NCBI GenBank assembly: GCA_032718475.1
Contig: JAUCBJ010002387.1
Location: forward strand, 1-33,676
Source: Nemertoderma westbladi
Lineage: Eukaryota; Xenacoelomorpha; Nemertodermatida; Nemertodermatidae
Reading direction: 5' to 3'
DNA length: 33,676 bases
The translations under genes were made by a program, and so were the position numbers. Below the pieces are notes generated by a model. It searched no databases and had not been told where the DNA came from. It saw only the letters and a program-made list of their open reading frames with translations. Positions 1 to 10,202 of this stretch are shown piece by piece. Each line of letters begins with the position of its first letter. Position 1 is the stretch's first letter.

Positions 1-41
1 TACCGTTACTCGTTGTAACGTGATATATACACAATATATTA

Positions 42-272
42 GAATACTGGTATGCTTATAACATATAAGTATTATTACAGACTAGATTTGTCACAGAGTA
101 CCGGTATATAATTTTAGCACAAATATATATATATATATAGTAGGCCTATAATGAATACCGGTATACAGCTTACACTTACAGCATGTAAGTATAATTATGA
201 ACTAGAATTAATTACAGAGTACCGGTATGATTTCAGCTCAAATTTATAGAGATAAATATAATAAGCCTATGG
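42..272. repeat. Two-copy degenerate tandem repeat, unit ~111-120 bp
   Basis: Two diverged copies lie head to tail. Each starts near GAATACYGGTAT (42 and 153; a third start is at 273), runs through an ATTACAGA/ACTAGA stretch and ACAGAGTACCGGTAT (94 and 214), and ends in AGTAGGCCTAT or ATAAGCCTAT. The spacing grows from 111 to 120 because the first copy holds a short (TA)n run at 125-139. No coding potential. Function unknown; probably a decayed minisatellite or repeated mobile-element piece. Confidence 0.6.
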
Positions 273-1214
273 TAAGTACCGGTATGTCAATTATTTTTAT
301 AATAATTGAATTCCTGAATATTTTAGGGTTACTCAGTTACTTTAACTTACTTTATTACCGTTATTTAAGCAGTAGTCCAATTGATATTGAGACCTAGTTG
401 TTGTCTGGCAGGCCTACTATTTATAAATCGTTTGAGTTGATTTATAATAGATATATACCCGTTTATATGGGTTTTTGTCAATATTTGAAATAAATGTTAT
501 TATTTCTGGGGGGTCACTACACAGAAGCTGTGCGCTCTCAGTGAAGTGCTATTTATTTGACACTAAAACTGATAATTCTAATTTACCTAAGTTACTTAAT
601 ACTACAAATTACTTACGATACGGGTGAGATTAATTCTCTAATTAAAACACAACAAAATATTACGTACGAAATTTTTAGGGTAATTTTACAGGAAGTCTAC
701 AACCAGCCTAACAAAGGGTTAGATTTCTGGTTATTACAACGGACAGGGTACTACGGTATTTGAAATAATAAGTAGTAGTAAATATATTGTACTGTCCAGA
801 TAGGAAAATACCACCGCCTGACGACCTATAACCGTATCGCTATAGGTACTACGTTATGTATCACGGATTGTTCCTACCCAGAAGCTAATAGAGCTAACGA
901 ATGTGCCTATCAACCACTTTACAACACAAATATACTGCCTACACTAATTACTTCGGAAAGCACTGTACACTAAACCCTAAATTAGGTACAAGTACCGGTA
1001 TAACAAATAATTAGTAGTTAAATATACTTGAACAGTTAAAAGAACCACGGCATCTGCTGGAGTGACCGAAGCACAAAGTCGTCAGTCTTTACCTACGCCA
1101 AGCAGCCCTGATGTAGTACCGGGGTTAGTTTAACTATAACGGTATGTATAACAAGCACAATTACTGTAGGAATAAACTTGGGGACATGAATGTTGCGAAT
1201 AATCGCATAAACTC
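273..1214. other. Stretch without a recognisable gene
   Basis: AT-rich non-coding sequence. The only open frame (557-763, plus, 68 codons) has composition expected by chance in AT-rich DNA and no motif. TACCGGTA-type palindromes recur (277, 993, and a variant at 1115). I see no RNA gene, transposon end or convincing promoter. Confidence 0.4.
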
Positions 1215-1787
1215 TGAATAATAAATATTACGCTACCCGCACAGAATACTCAAACAAATACAAACCAAACGCTGGCAGACTACTATTAAGCCTAAACAAA
1301 CTACAGTATGTGCAGATTCTGAAACTGTTAGTTAGTATGCGTTCTAACACGGTAGTACGACTTACTCTTTAAGAGGGGATTGGCCTTACCGCTTATGGCT
1401 GCCCCAACTTACTAACGGCACTTGATCAGACCAACTCTACACACGCAGCAATCCCTTCAGACCTAAAAATAGCTAGACAACAATCCAGCCTACAAATATT
1501 TGAGTAATAACTATTACGGTACCTGAACAGACCACACAAACAAACACAGGCCAAAACACTGGCAGACTGCGATCAAGCCTAAACAAACTACAGTATATGC
1601 AGACTCTGAAACTGTTAGTTAGTATGCGTTCTAACACGGTAGTACGACTTACTCTTTAAGAGGGGATTGACCTTACCGCTTATGGCTGCCCCAACTTACT
1701 AACGGCACTTTATCAGACAAACTCTACACACGCCGTAATCTCTCCAAACTCAACAACAGTCAGACAGCAGCTCAGCCTACAATTATT
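1215..1787. repeat. 286-bp tandem duplication, two copies
   Basis: Copy 1 (1215-1500) and copy 2 (1501-1787) both begin TGARTAATAA and align end to end with an offset of 286-287. The best conserved core, from GAAACTGTTAGTTAGTATGC (1321 and 1608) to ACGGCACTT, is nearly identical over about 110 bp; the flanks have diverged more. A third start-like stretch follows at about 1788 but fades quickly. The uneven conservation suggests either constraint or gene conversion in the core. No open frame of note. Confidence 0.8.
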
Positions 1788-3312
1788 TGAACAATCTGAG
1801 CAGACTTACACGTCTTCAGCTCAATATTAACTTACTAGGAAATAAAACCGACAGAAATAAGTAAGCTCCAAAAGAAACAAGGGGTGTACAGTCCCTAATC
1901 TCTTAAACAGCCTACCGGTATACAATGATCAAAATCGAATAATACTAAATGTACTTGTACAGCAGTACCGGTACCGGTGATGACAGTTAGGCCTACTGAC
2001 CTACAGAAGCACCGGTTCAGTTTTACCAGTCACTACGGTATTTTGCAACCTTATTGCCTACTGCAATAAGATTATAAACTGTTACTGTTCGCGCTTTTGA
2101 AGACCTTTAGCAGTTTAACCTGCCAAAATTTATATGTCTTCTAGTTAATTAAAACACCTTTAGCATACGACAATATTTTATGCTAATACACAAAACATTA
2201 CCCGAAGTCAGCCCATGCGCGATCATTCACCCGATGGATCTACACCCGGGAGGCTGAATTCGGCTGCTTAAATTGTATTATTGCAGTGTAAGGTTGCAGT
2301 GTATACCTACTGTATTATTCGATAGATCGTTAATAATTAATCTCTGACAGATATTATTGGCTTTCGGGAAATATTAACAGTTCCTTTAGGACGTGGCGCT
2401 TTATCTATTTAAACAGAACTAAGACTTATACTAAAACGCAACGATACTGCTTATGATTAAAGTATAAAGCGTATTCTTTAGGAAATACTTTGTTACCAAT
2501 CGCAATCATACACACTATTCTGCCGACCGTCAGTATATTTGATCATACATAAAGAGAGCAGCAATTGACTCACGTAGGGTCTGCTAAATAACATTGGATT
2601 CAATACACACCACATTAATATAAATCGCAATTGTTATGTATAGCCGGTCTCTCTAACCTGTAGTGTATCAAGAAAATTGGGAATTTGGGTGATTTATCCG
2701 TATTATCCAAAGAGCAATATTTCCATCAACAAATAGGTACAATTAATAACTGACGGTAAAATAACAGTACAAACAATATGATTAATAGTGAGTTATTGAG
2801 ATATTTTAAGATTTGTTAAGTTAGGTAACAGTTTATACTTTCGATAATTCAAGCAGTTTACTATAGTTCTTACCAAAAGGCCGGTGTTTCTGGCTTAGAC
2901 AGCAATAACAACAAAGTATCAAGTAAGAGCAGTAAGACTGAACACTCTCCTTATGATCGGCCGAAAAGCTACACGTCGACAGGAAAAATCGCTCTGATTG
3001 GCTCAAGCCAAACAAAGAACCATGCGTCCAATGGCTGTTTCCATGTCAGCAACCAGCTGTTAGATGTCGTAATATGAATCATCACGGCTAAGCTGTGAAA
3101 GGTAGTTGGTGCATTACAGGTTTTTTGCCTTACCATGTCCGCCAAAACACGTATATAGCAGAATGATTTTTATGTCCGTTAAAACACCTGTAAAGGTACC
3201 TTGCGGGCGAGGGGAATATATATACAGTTAGAGAACCCTTTTAGAGTATTCCAGCGCCTGGGGGGAACTGGTCAGCAAAGGCAAACGTATCAGTTATCCC
3301 ACAAAAGCTTTT
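1788..3312. other. Stretch without a recognisable gene
   Basis: TACCGGTA palindromes at about 1914 and 1966 (the latter doubled) are the main repeated feature. Around 2995-3040 two CCAAT-box-like elements occur (ATTGG and CCAAT) with an inverted TTGGC/GCCAA pair, and 3214-3224 is TATA-like, but no exon follows. The 60-codon minus frame at 2833-3015 has no recognisable motif. The 3' border is the 5' truncation point of LINE copy A. Confidence 0.35.
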
Positions 3313-3492
3313 ACACGTATGTTCAGCATACTTTCATTATATGGGATTCCTGGTGAAATTATTGCAGAAATCAGATCAGTATACAATGGTTTGACAACAT
3401 TTGTGTCTACTGTTGACGGTGACACAGAACCATTTGAAGTGTTATGGGGCGTCCTCCAGGGAGACACACTTGCACCATTCTTGTTCATAATT
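3313..3492 (+). pseudogene. Reverse transcriptase fragment (LINE X copy A, part 1)
   Basis: This encodes the middle RT block from MFSILSLYGIP through the GVLQGDTLAPFLFII motif. LQGD followed by a hydrophobic run is the RT segment just before the catalytic [FY]ADD box. The D-containing block A (VDFFKAFDSV in copy B) is missing because of 5' truncation, and the frame is cut by the inserted element after the codons for FII. It continues at 5232. It cannot make an active enzyme. Confidence 0.85.
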
Positions 3493-5225
3493 AGTACCGT
3501 GACGACACTCTATGCTTCCTAGTAGTAGGTGTAAGGACTGCTTGGTACTGCTATACTGCTTACAGACATACTGACTCACTGCTGACCGGTTGCCGGTACG
3601 CTGCTGAATACCTGAACATTTATGTATAACGTCTTGCAGGACATGGCTGAGGATTGTAAACGGCCCCACTGCAGCCATATTAGAAACGACATTCTGGCGT
3701 ATATCTGGGCATCTCACGTAAAGGGATTAACCCGGGATAGTATTATATCAATGGCACAACCATGGCCAAAATTCACGGATACCAAGTTCCGCGAAGCAAA
3801 GAGTGTTTTGTTGGGGCTAATCCCTGACTCGGACAGGGGAAAACATAAACAAAGCTTCTGGAAGTCGCGGATGAGTGGCGATTCGCTGTGTAAGAATATC
3901 CTTATGGATAGATATGTTAGACGTGTTTGATTACCCTGCTTTTGTAGAGCTTCGTAATCGTGATGATGTGGAATTTATACCGGATGATCTATCGGCTCTT
4001 CCACCATTCTCCATATGTGATGCGGATGTGGCAATTCTAATCATGTCGGTAAGCATACTACAGGACCGTCTTGCAGTAGTTGAGTCAGTCTGTTCTGACT
4101 TACAACGCCAGAGACAGACGCATTATGCGGATACAGGTACTGGTGGGCGGGAGGTTAGTGTTAGCAGACCTGCCGGTACCATAGTTCCAGATACGTCTAC
4201 CAGCGCTTGGTCCACTGATGATAGTATCTTGGACGTTAGCATTATACCAATATCCAGTAATCCAACAGAGGAACCGCCCTCTGCAACTGGACCTATTACC
4301 AGCAGTATGCCTAATGATTTACCTGTGCGACGTACTGGTAATGCTGCTCGTGGAGATCGGACCAGCTGGGCTGCTGTTGCTGCAACTCCGGTGCTGACTG
4401 GGCCACCCGCTCTACCCAGTCAGTCTCAGGTCCCTTCGGATAATCGAGCCTTTCATCTTGTTGGTACCGATGGTAGGCATCGGCCAGCAAAACGATCTAA
4501 ACCTCCGCGCGACGGTCGGGAGGTATCTGATGGTACGGTTCGGCGTGGGAGTGCGATTATCGAAAACTCAAATCGTATTAAGCGTCCGTCTCATCGACAG
4601 TTTACTAGAGGATCAGCTCAATCTTTGGTGTTCCCTACGGTGCAACCAGTAAGGAAATTATATCTAGTTGGTTGCGGATCCGGAGTTGAACCCGATACTA
4701 TTGTTAACTTCATTAAAGAATCACTCTGCGTGGATATTGAATGTGAGAAGGCACCGACATCACGCAAGGGTCAATCATCATTCATCATCACCTGTAAGGC
4801 AGGCGACCGCGACACTCTATTGGATCCTAACACCTGGCCAGTTAACTCCATGATAACTTGTACTTCCCTCTTAAGAAGCGTCTAGAATCAGGCAATATCA
4901 CTGCTGAGTCTCTGTCTAAACGTATAATAAACAATAATGGGTGGCACTCCCCTCCTGCTTCGAAGTCATCAACTCTTCCATCCAGCCCGGTACCAGTTTT
5001 AACGTCGGACACGGTCAGTTTGTCTGAATAATTATTGCTGGTATAATAATTGTTTAATTTCAATTTATTTTATTGTAATACCCAAACCCCAAGGTATTGT
5101 TTTATTGAATGTTGTGTTGATATTAAATAATATATATATTTATATTGTACTTTATATTATACTACTTCGTTTTTATTATGTGCCGTTAGGCGTGGAATAA
5201 AATTAAAATAAAATAAATAAATAAA
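3493..5225 (+). mobile_element. Nested retrotransposon insertion carrying ORF1 only
   Basis: The insertion is flanked by ATAATT at 3487-3492 and 5226-5231. Removing it with one ATAATT restores collinearity with copy B, so both borders are well defined. It holds about 129 bp of leader, one broken ORF1-type frame (3622-5031) and a roughly 195-bp AT-rich 3' end finishing in (AATA)n-like sequence. No endonuclease or reverse transcriptase lies between the ORF1 stop and the tail. That layout recalls mammalian HAL1 ('half-L1') elements. The AT-rich tail makes the exact TSD length uncertain. Alternatively it is a full LINE that lost ORF2 by internal deletion, before or after insertion. Confidence 0.75.
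3622..5031 (+). pseudogene. LINE ORF1 protein (RNA-binding/chaperone type), two frameshifts
   Basis: An ATG at 3622 opens a frame that shifts by one base near 3908, runs open to about 4858, and shifts again into a frame ending at the stop 5029-5031. Together the parts cover about 465 codons. The N-terminal part has a CX4CxH-like stretch and a helical DILAYIWASH segment, followed by DYPAFVELRNRDDVEF and LPPFSICDADVAILI. This order (short helical domain, then 'LPP..DVxxLL', then a Ser/Thr/Pro-rich linker) is familiar to me from ORF1 proteins of invertebrate CR1/L2-like LINEs. The C-terminal ~110 residues look RRM-like and end near LLDPNTWPVNSMI, with a basic tail. The known role of this class is coating LINE RNA and aiding target-primed reverse transcription; here that is by family resemblance only. 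Confidence 0.7.
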
Positions 5226-5231
5226 ATAATT

Positions 5232-6136
5232 GTTGTTGACTATGTTATGTTCTACGCATGTCCTTAGATCATCATAATGATGATGGGGTGATGATAACTC
5301 CACCTACTGGTTCCAGAAGTCGAGGAAATCCTGCCAAGTACCTAACTGATCTAGACTTTGCTGATGATTTAGGAGTACTCTCAGAATCACTAGAGGGCGC
5401 CCAACGGCTCCTCAGCTCGTTAGAACATGCTGCTTCTAGTGTTGGTCTTTTTATTAACTCCAGAAAGACCAAAATTTTGACAGTTAACTTTGAAAGTCCT
5501 CAGCAAGTCTCTGATCGGATGAGCATAAGCGCAAAAGATGGTATGCTTGAGCATGTGGATGACTTCTGTTACCTGGGATCATGGATCCGGAAGTCAGGTG
5601 AGGACCTACGAATACGTAAGGGAAAGGCATGGGCAGCCTTGAATAGGCTTTCCAGGATTTGGAAGTCACCGAGAATTAATCGGAAACTTAAGGTCCGTTT
5701 ATTTAGAGCAGCAGTAGTTCCAGTACTCCTCTATAGGAGTCCATGCTGGGCTGTAACTGCTAAGGACACCAAATCTCTGGATGGCACATTCATAAGAATG
5801 CTACGCCGGGTTCATTGTGTCAAGTTCAATGCACACATCTCCAACCAGACACTATATAACATTGGAGGTGTCTCATTGGTTCCCCCAAGCTTGACACTAG
5901 AACAAAATCGCCTCCGCTTTGCAGGACATTGCTTTGGCCGTGAGGACCAGCCAGTGCATAATCTTGTACTTTGGCAGCCTCATGGAGTGAATAAGCATGG
6001 TGGACAGTCCATGACTTTCTTGAGACGCATCTTAAAGGACACTGGCCTTGAAGATGCGGATGATCTAGCAAATGTCATGGGTGATAGGGAGTTGTGGCGG
6101 TGCAATTTTGTTGATAAGCCGGCACAGCATTCTTAA
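5232..6136 (+). pseudogene. Reverse transcriptase C-terminal part (LINE X copy A, part 2)
   Basis: After the insertion the RT resumes with TTGACTATGTT, then a 5-base repeat (ATGTT) that shifts the frame relative to copy B. From the ATG at 5258 it is open for 292 codons. It contains the catalytic LTDLDFADDLGVL box, the thumb region with FINSRKTKI and YLGSWIRKSGEDLR, and a LINE tail with RLRFAGHC and REDQPVHNLVLWQP. The last motifs are typical of non-LTR elements whose RT is followed by a short Cys/His-containing tail. The stop at 6134-6136 matches copy B. It is separated from its N-terminal half, so it is non-functional. Confidence 0.85.
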
Positions 6137-6172
6137 AAATGCAGCTGCAATGCAGCATGCCGATCCTAGTAG

Positions 6173-6615
6173 TACATCATCTTCTAAGGAATAAATAATC
6201 ACTATTCTCAGTAGGTGGATGACTTATAGCAGTAGCTTCATCAAAAAAATTAAGTTCCCTTTCTAAATCACCATCAAGTTCATTTGAAATATCCATTATA
6301 ATGAATGAATTATGGCCCTACTAATTACCCAAAATGCTACTAATTATCCAAAAAGATGTGAGTGAAGCTGCGTACTGTTATGGACCCCAACAATATTCAG
6401 GACAATGATGGAAGATCTATACAGATTATGATACCTATACCTACCCCACAACTTTAAGTCCATTATAACACTACTAAATGTACTCTATCTAGCTGTACTG
6501 TACCATTACCATATAACAACTGTAGCCATAATTTCAACATACTGTAGTTTCGGCTATATGAATATTGGCCTATACACATAGGGTATAGGCCAACTAATCA
6601 ATGTGAAAATAATAA
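6173..6615. other. Stretch without a gene
   Basis: AT-rich spacer between the LINE X copy A 3' end and the minus-strand pseudogene. A weak inverted pairing of GGCCTATACACA / GTATAGGCC (6566-6594) is the only structure noticed. No open frame worth listing. Confidence 0.35.
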
Positions 6616-7083
6616 TCAAAAATAACTAATCAAAAAAATGTGACCATTTATGGATTCTGTTGTTGGAAGGAGATCCAGTAAACTTTTGCTCGGGTTGCTG
6701 GTGAATAACAAGTACCGTAGATCGTCGAATGTACTACATGTTGATTTAAATTGAACCACTTTCACAAGATATGTCTCAGCCAGTGGAAACATTAATTTCG
6801 ACACATTCTGATCTTCACCAACATTTAACAGGGTTTGCCCCGGGTTTGCTTTTAAAGCAGCAGCTTTCGTACCAACCTTGCTTGTTACGTCACACCCAGT
6901 AAGTATGTGAGCCTTCACTATCACATTACATGTTAATGATCCAAGCTTTAGCGCTATTTCATGTAGACTCAAATATCTTTTAATATTTTTGGCACCAACT
7001 CTAACCGATAACTCTAAAAGTCTAAGTTTGAAGAAATAATGCATAAAGTATAATAACATAACAACATCAGTATCATTTGACAA
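6616..7083 (-). pseudogene. C-terminal part of a multicopy invertebrate protein, PIN/FEN-like motifs
   Basis: The 155-codon frame has SNDTDVVMLL near its start, AHILTGCDVTSKVGTKAAAL around residues 58-77, TFDDLRYLLF near 118-127, and LLPTTESINGHI near 138-149. I recognise this motif order from large uncharacterised proteins present in many copies in cnidarian, mollusc and echinoderm genomes (typically [ES]DTDV...GCD[ST]xS). By pattern, the DTDV and GCD acidic clusters resemble the metal-binding acidic motifs of PIN/FEN-type nucleases; that is my inference. The frame lies downstream of 7084-8640 on the same strand and appears to be the last part of the same broken gene. A large block between the two is missing. 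Confidence 0.55.
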
Positions 7084-7505
7084 AACTAAGACACGTTGCT
7101 AGCCGTTGTTTATTGAATGTTGTATGTGTGTTATTAGTCTCATATCGGCTTCTTCTAGATCTTCTAGACTTTGGCAGTATGGAAACTTCCTAAAAGTGGA
7201 ACTAAATCTGAAAATAAATCAAGCTTGGCCATTATTACCTCAACCACAAGTCTGTAAACTCCTTCATCAGAAAATATAGGCAATGCTGTCTGATTCAATT
7301 GAGATAAAATTCATTTGAAGTTTAGAAATGAAGTAAAACGGTTGATATTTCAGTGACAGGATTTGGAATAAATGGGAAAAAACTAACATTCATCAATGGA
7401 ATGTAACCTGAACTAACAATTAGTGAGCTACAACCTGCCCATGTGGGAACCAAATCATCAATGCTCTTCGGATTCAGACCACATTTAACCATATTCAGAA
7501 CAAAT
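7084..7505 (-). pseudogene. Broken middle of the same multicopy-family gene
   Basis: No long open frame survives, but three pieces on the minus strand continue the family pattern. One near 7400-7490 reads SIDDLVPTWAGCSSL then PLMNVSFFPFIPNPVTEIST. One at about 7165-7310, in another frame, reads QLNQTALPIFSDEGVYRL and then LVPLLGSFHTAKV before a TAG. The 'PxxDEGVxRxV...GxFHxAK' order is what I remember for this family. Several frameshifts separate the pieces, so the locus is a pseudogene and not a gene with introns at these points. Confidence 0.5.
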
Positions 7506-8246
7506 TCAACATATGTACAATGTACATGCCTGTTTAACTTCCCCTAATTCAAGTATCTCAGGCTCCACATTGAAGTCATTAGGAATGCTTGACTTTTCAA
7601 CTGTGGAAAAAAATGGCGTTATCTTCTGGCAAGGCAACTTCCCAGGTATATTTATGTTATTAAGGTCAAAAACAGATATGTTCGGCTTAGAAGGCAACCT
7701 GCCATGAACTGGTTGCACTTGAAATATAACTTGAACTGTATCGTGATCACCATGGGTCCCTGATGGGGATGATTTATCAGGGTGATCAAAATTATCTAAT
7801 GCTCCCATTGTAAATGAGTCTGACACAAAGTGACTAGGCAACGGAGTATTAAATCCAGCACATGTTGCAACTGTGTATTTAGCAAGATTGTTATGTATCG
7901 ATTTATAGGACTTGTAACTGATGCTCGTCCCAATAGGATTCGCAGTAATTAGATTCCGACTTTTATTCTTGTCATATATTTCATTTGCCGTCATTACATG
8001 CAAAGGTGTTTTCTTGGTACCTCTATGGACATTGTAGTATAGTATTTGAAATATGGAATGCATTCTAGTGTTCATTCCATCCACATTATCATCATCGTCA
8101 TCATCATCGTTATGATTGTTGGGTTCTGGTGTGAGGTGTTCATTGCCTAAAGCATTGGGCTGATCAAACAATTTATTTAATAATATTTTGAGAACAGTTG
8201 GCATTTTTGATTTTCTGCCAAGAGTCTCTAAGCTGCTCAGCATCAC
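7506..8246 (-). pseudogene. Central region of the multicopy invertebrate protein
   Basis: A 246-codon frame whose first Met is inside the protein: the same chain continues upstream in another frame. It begins with KMPTVLKILLNKLFDQP, has an acidic D7 tract, then NTRMHSIFQILYYNVHRGTK with TPLHV, and later PLPSHFVSDSFTMGALDNFDH followed by SPSGTHGDHDTVQVIFQ. The DNFDH...SG..SHDT signature is shared by the uncharacterised multicopy invertebrate family named for the neighbouring fragments. The frame ends near ACTLYIC, where the chain shifts into the broken section at 7084-7505. Function unknown; the copy number in other genomes suggests association with a mobile element. Confidence 0.55.
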
Positions 8247-8670
8247 AGAATTTGTTTTCTAAGTTAACGTTTACATTTAATAATGATTTTCGAATTTCCT
8301 CAGCTACATACTGTGTTTAATTAATGGTTCTCATGCGTCTTACTATTTCATGCACATGAAAAGATCCTGAAAAAAAAAGCTTTTTAATAATTTTTAAGTC
8401 TGTGAGGTGTTCATTGCCTAAAGCATTGGGCTGATCAAACAATTTATTTAATAATATTTTGAGAACAGTTGGCATTTTTGATTTTCTGCCAAGAGTCTCT
8501 AAGCTGCTCAGCATCACAGAATTTGTTTTCTAAGTTAACGTTTACATTTAATAATGATTTTCGAATTTCCTCAGCTACATACTGTGTTTGATTAATGGTT
8601 CTCATGCGTCTTACTATTTCATGCACATGAAAAGATCCTGAAAAAAAAGCTTTTTAATAATTTTTAAGTC
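8131..8670. repeat. 271-bp tandem duplication inside the pseudogene
   Basis: Copies 8131-8401 and 8402-8670 both begin GTGAGGTGTTCATTGCC and end with TTTTTAATAATTTTTAAGTC. By eye they differ at one substitution (TTTAATTAATGG vs TTTGATTAATGG) and one A in a poly-A run. Such near identity means a very recent duplication, or a misassembled heterozygous or duplicated read segment. The unit spans the exon, its acceptor site and part of the flanking intron-like sequence. Confidence 0.9.
8402..8640 (-). pseudogene. 5' exon fragment with splice-acceptor-like site, duplicated
   Basis: On the minus strand a pyrimidine run ends in TTTCAG at about 8639-8647, directly upstream of an open stretch reading FHVHEIVRRMRTINQTQYV and later ENKFCDAEQLRDSWQKIK. 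This is a plausible 3' splice site plus exon start. After KIK an extra A in an AAAAA run shifts the frame; removing it joins to MPTVLKILLNKLF, the start of the 7506-8246 piece. Both tandem copies (8131-8401 and 8402-8670) carry the same extra base, so the frameshift predates the duplication unless the duplication is an assembly artefact. Confidence 0.5.
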
Positions 8671-9136
8671 AGAATTTAGTAAATTTAAAATAATTTAAAT
8701 ACTTAAAATTTAATAAAATAATACAATATACAGTAATATTCGATTCTTGACAGAGGAGGGAAACTTGACACAAATGGCGAATCATTTCGATCAATTCGCC
8801 ATCATGGCGAATTAATGTATATCTCATATCCGCGAAACATCATTGTTAATTATCAATTAAGGGAAAAGAGCAGGCTACATTAGCCCATGAAAATAAACAT
8901 AAGTTAATAGCATATAATGTCATTAGTATTGCCCAGGTACCAAACTTTGTATTTTTGTGTGTTTTATGTATTGCATTGTTCTTCATTAGTGTTCTGGAAA
9001 TATTCTATGTGGTGTCAGCTATTGTTAGGTAAAAGAATTATGTCATAGAGGAAATATTTTTTGTTCTAGAACAATTTTTTAAAATTGACTAATTTTATTG
9101 GAAATTATTTGTTATGTGTAATTCATTTTCTTGCAG
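8671..9136. other. Stretch without a gene
   Basis: AT-rich sequence. At 8774-8820 the motif ATGGCGAAT/ATTCGCCAT recurs in direct and inverted orientation (AATGGCGAATCATT, AATTCGCCATCATGGCGAATT), forming a short palindrome. Nothing coding was seen until the acceptor-like site at 9136. Confidence 0.4.
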
Positions 9137-9229
9137 TGTCAGTTTTTCAATCCAAAGACATGTACTTTTAAGAAGAACTGTCTGACATGCATTGAACCGT
9201 GCTTCTGTTGTGGAGGTTGTGCCCTGTAG
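9137..9229 (+). CDS. Candidate terminal exon of a small cysteine-rich protein
   Basis: A pyrimidine-rich stretch ending TTTTCTTGCAG (to 9136) precedes 30 codons and a TAG stop. One frame is open across it: CQFFNPKTCTFKKNCLTC, then IEPCFCCGGCAL. It holds eight cysteines in 30 residues; the other two frames are stopped. Dense Cys spacing with a CC pair resembles tails of secreted peptides or small metal/disulphide domains. No upstream exon could be identified, and AT-rich DNA yields acceptor-like sites often. It could equally be a relic of a transposase or RT Cys tail. No canonical AATAAA was found nearby. Confidence 0.25.
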   Translation, partial: CQFFNPKTCTFKKNCLTCIEPCFCCGGCAL

Positions 9230-10195
9230 AAATACAGAAATACAATAATACATACATTTTTATATGTTGTTATTTTGTGACTATTTTTCAATTTTACTGA
9301 TTGTTTTACCAATTGTTCGTATTTTACTGTACTGTATGTGTGTATAGATTATAAAATTAAAGATGTTCACCAGCAGTGATGGTGAATTGCTAAGCCACTA
9401 TTTACTAACCCATATAAATTATCAGGGTAAAGTATGGCCATTGTTTTTCGCTATGCAAATGTTATGTAACTATACACATAGTGAATATATTCTTTATTTT
9501 GGAACCCACACAGAATCTTGCACTAGTGCCCAATTACATTAAATTAAATTTGCTTTTACCCACATAAAAGTTGCGGGTCAATATTTTGCCGTGGTTGCCA
9601 TTGTGTTTGGTTCTCCGGCCCCAACCATAATTATATTATCTACACTACTAACCTTTAACTCTTATGGATAAAGTACTGCCACATTTATCGTTGTACATAT
9701 CTTGTAACTAAACCATATAAATATATTTTCCTTATTTTTGCTTTACCATATTTCCAATTATGCCAACCAAATGTAACTAAAATTAAGTATAATAATTTCA
9801 TTATATTTCTGGAATACATGCATAGTCGCTCTAATGCGCTCTATCTATGCCTAATATGTATACCCTTTCTATTCATTTTGTAAAACACCCGTGACTCCAA
9901 CTACTTGTCTTAGGAATGATACAGAGATACTTTACTGTTTGCCTATAGTTTTCTGACACTAACCAAAATCGTATTAATTGCCCATAATCTTATTAATATG
10001 GGTTTAGGCCGTTCTAGGCTTTGTGTCTATATTCTGTTACTTAAAATTTCACATATTTGTAGTGTATTTTTGTGCAATCTCAATAAATCTATATTTAATT
10101 ATAATTATACTGGAATATTCGTTGTTATTATTTGTAAAATATCTGATGGCATAATAAAAACAGATCAGATTAATACATTTCAAATTATTTCCTCG
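9230..10195. other. Stretch without a gene
   Basis: AT-rich. The plus-strand open frame 9998-10261 (87 codons) is hydrophobic and low-complexity, and runs into the SINE, so I do not call it. No repeat ends or RNA signatures noticed. Confidence 0.35.
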
Positions 10196-10202
10196 TATCC
10201 AT

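Larger units (their letters stand above)
3313..6172 (+). mobile_element. LINE family X, copy A: 5'-truncated and split by a nested insertion
   Basis: The segments 3313-3492 and 5232-6172 are collinear with the uninterrupted copy B at 19375-20793. Homology starts at CACGTATGTTC, inside the reverse transcriptase, so the copy lacks its 5' half. It is split at 3492/5226 by a 1,733-bp insertion. The 3' end is the short CCTAGTAGTA tail shared by all three copies here, with no poly-A. I could not find a target-site duplication matching the flanks at 3300 and 6173. Protein differences from copy B are few (about 4 in 58 residues upstream, 13 in 292 downstream, counted by eye), so it is relatively young. 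Confidence 0.85.

Noticed and set aside
2980-3240. Promoter with CCAAT boxes, NF1-like inverted repeat and TATA
   Set aside because: Elements exist but spacing is loose, the NF1-like pair has a 4-base gap instead of 5, and no exon follows.
3290-6190. Target-site duplication around LINE X copy A
   Set aside because: The flanks (CACAAAAGCTTTTA and ACATCATCTTCT) share no convincing direct repeat.
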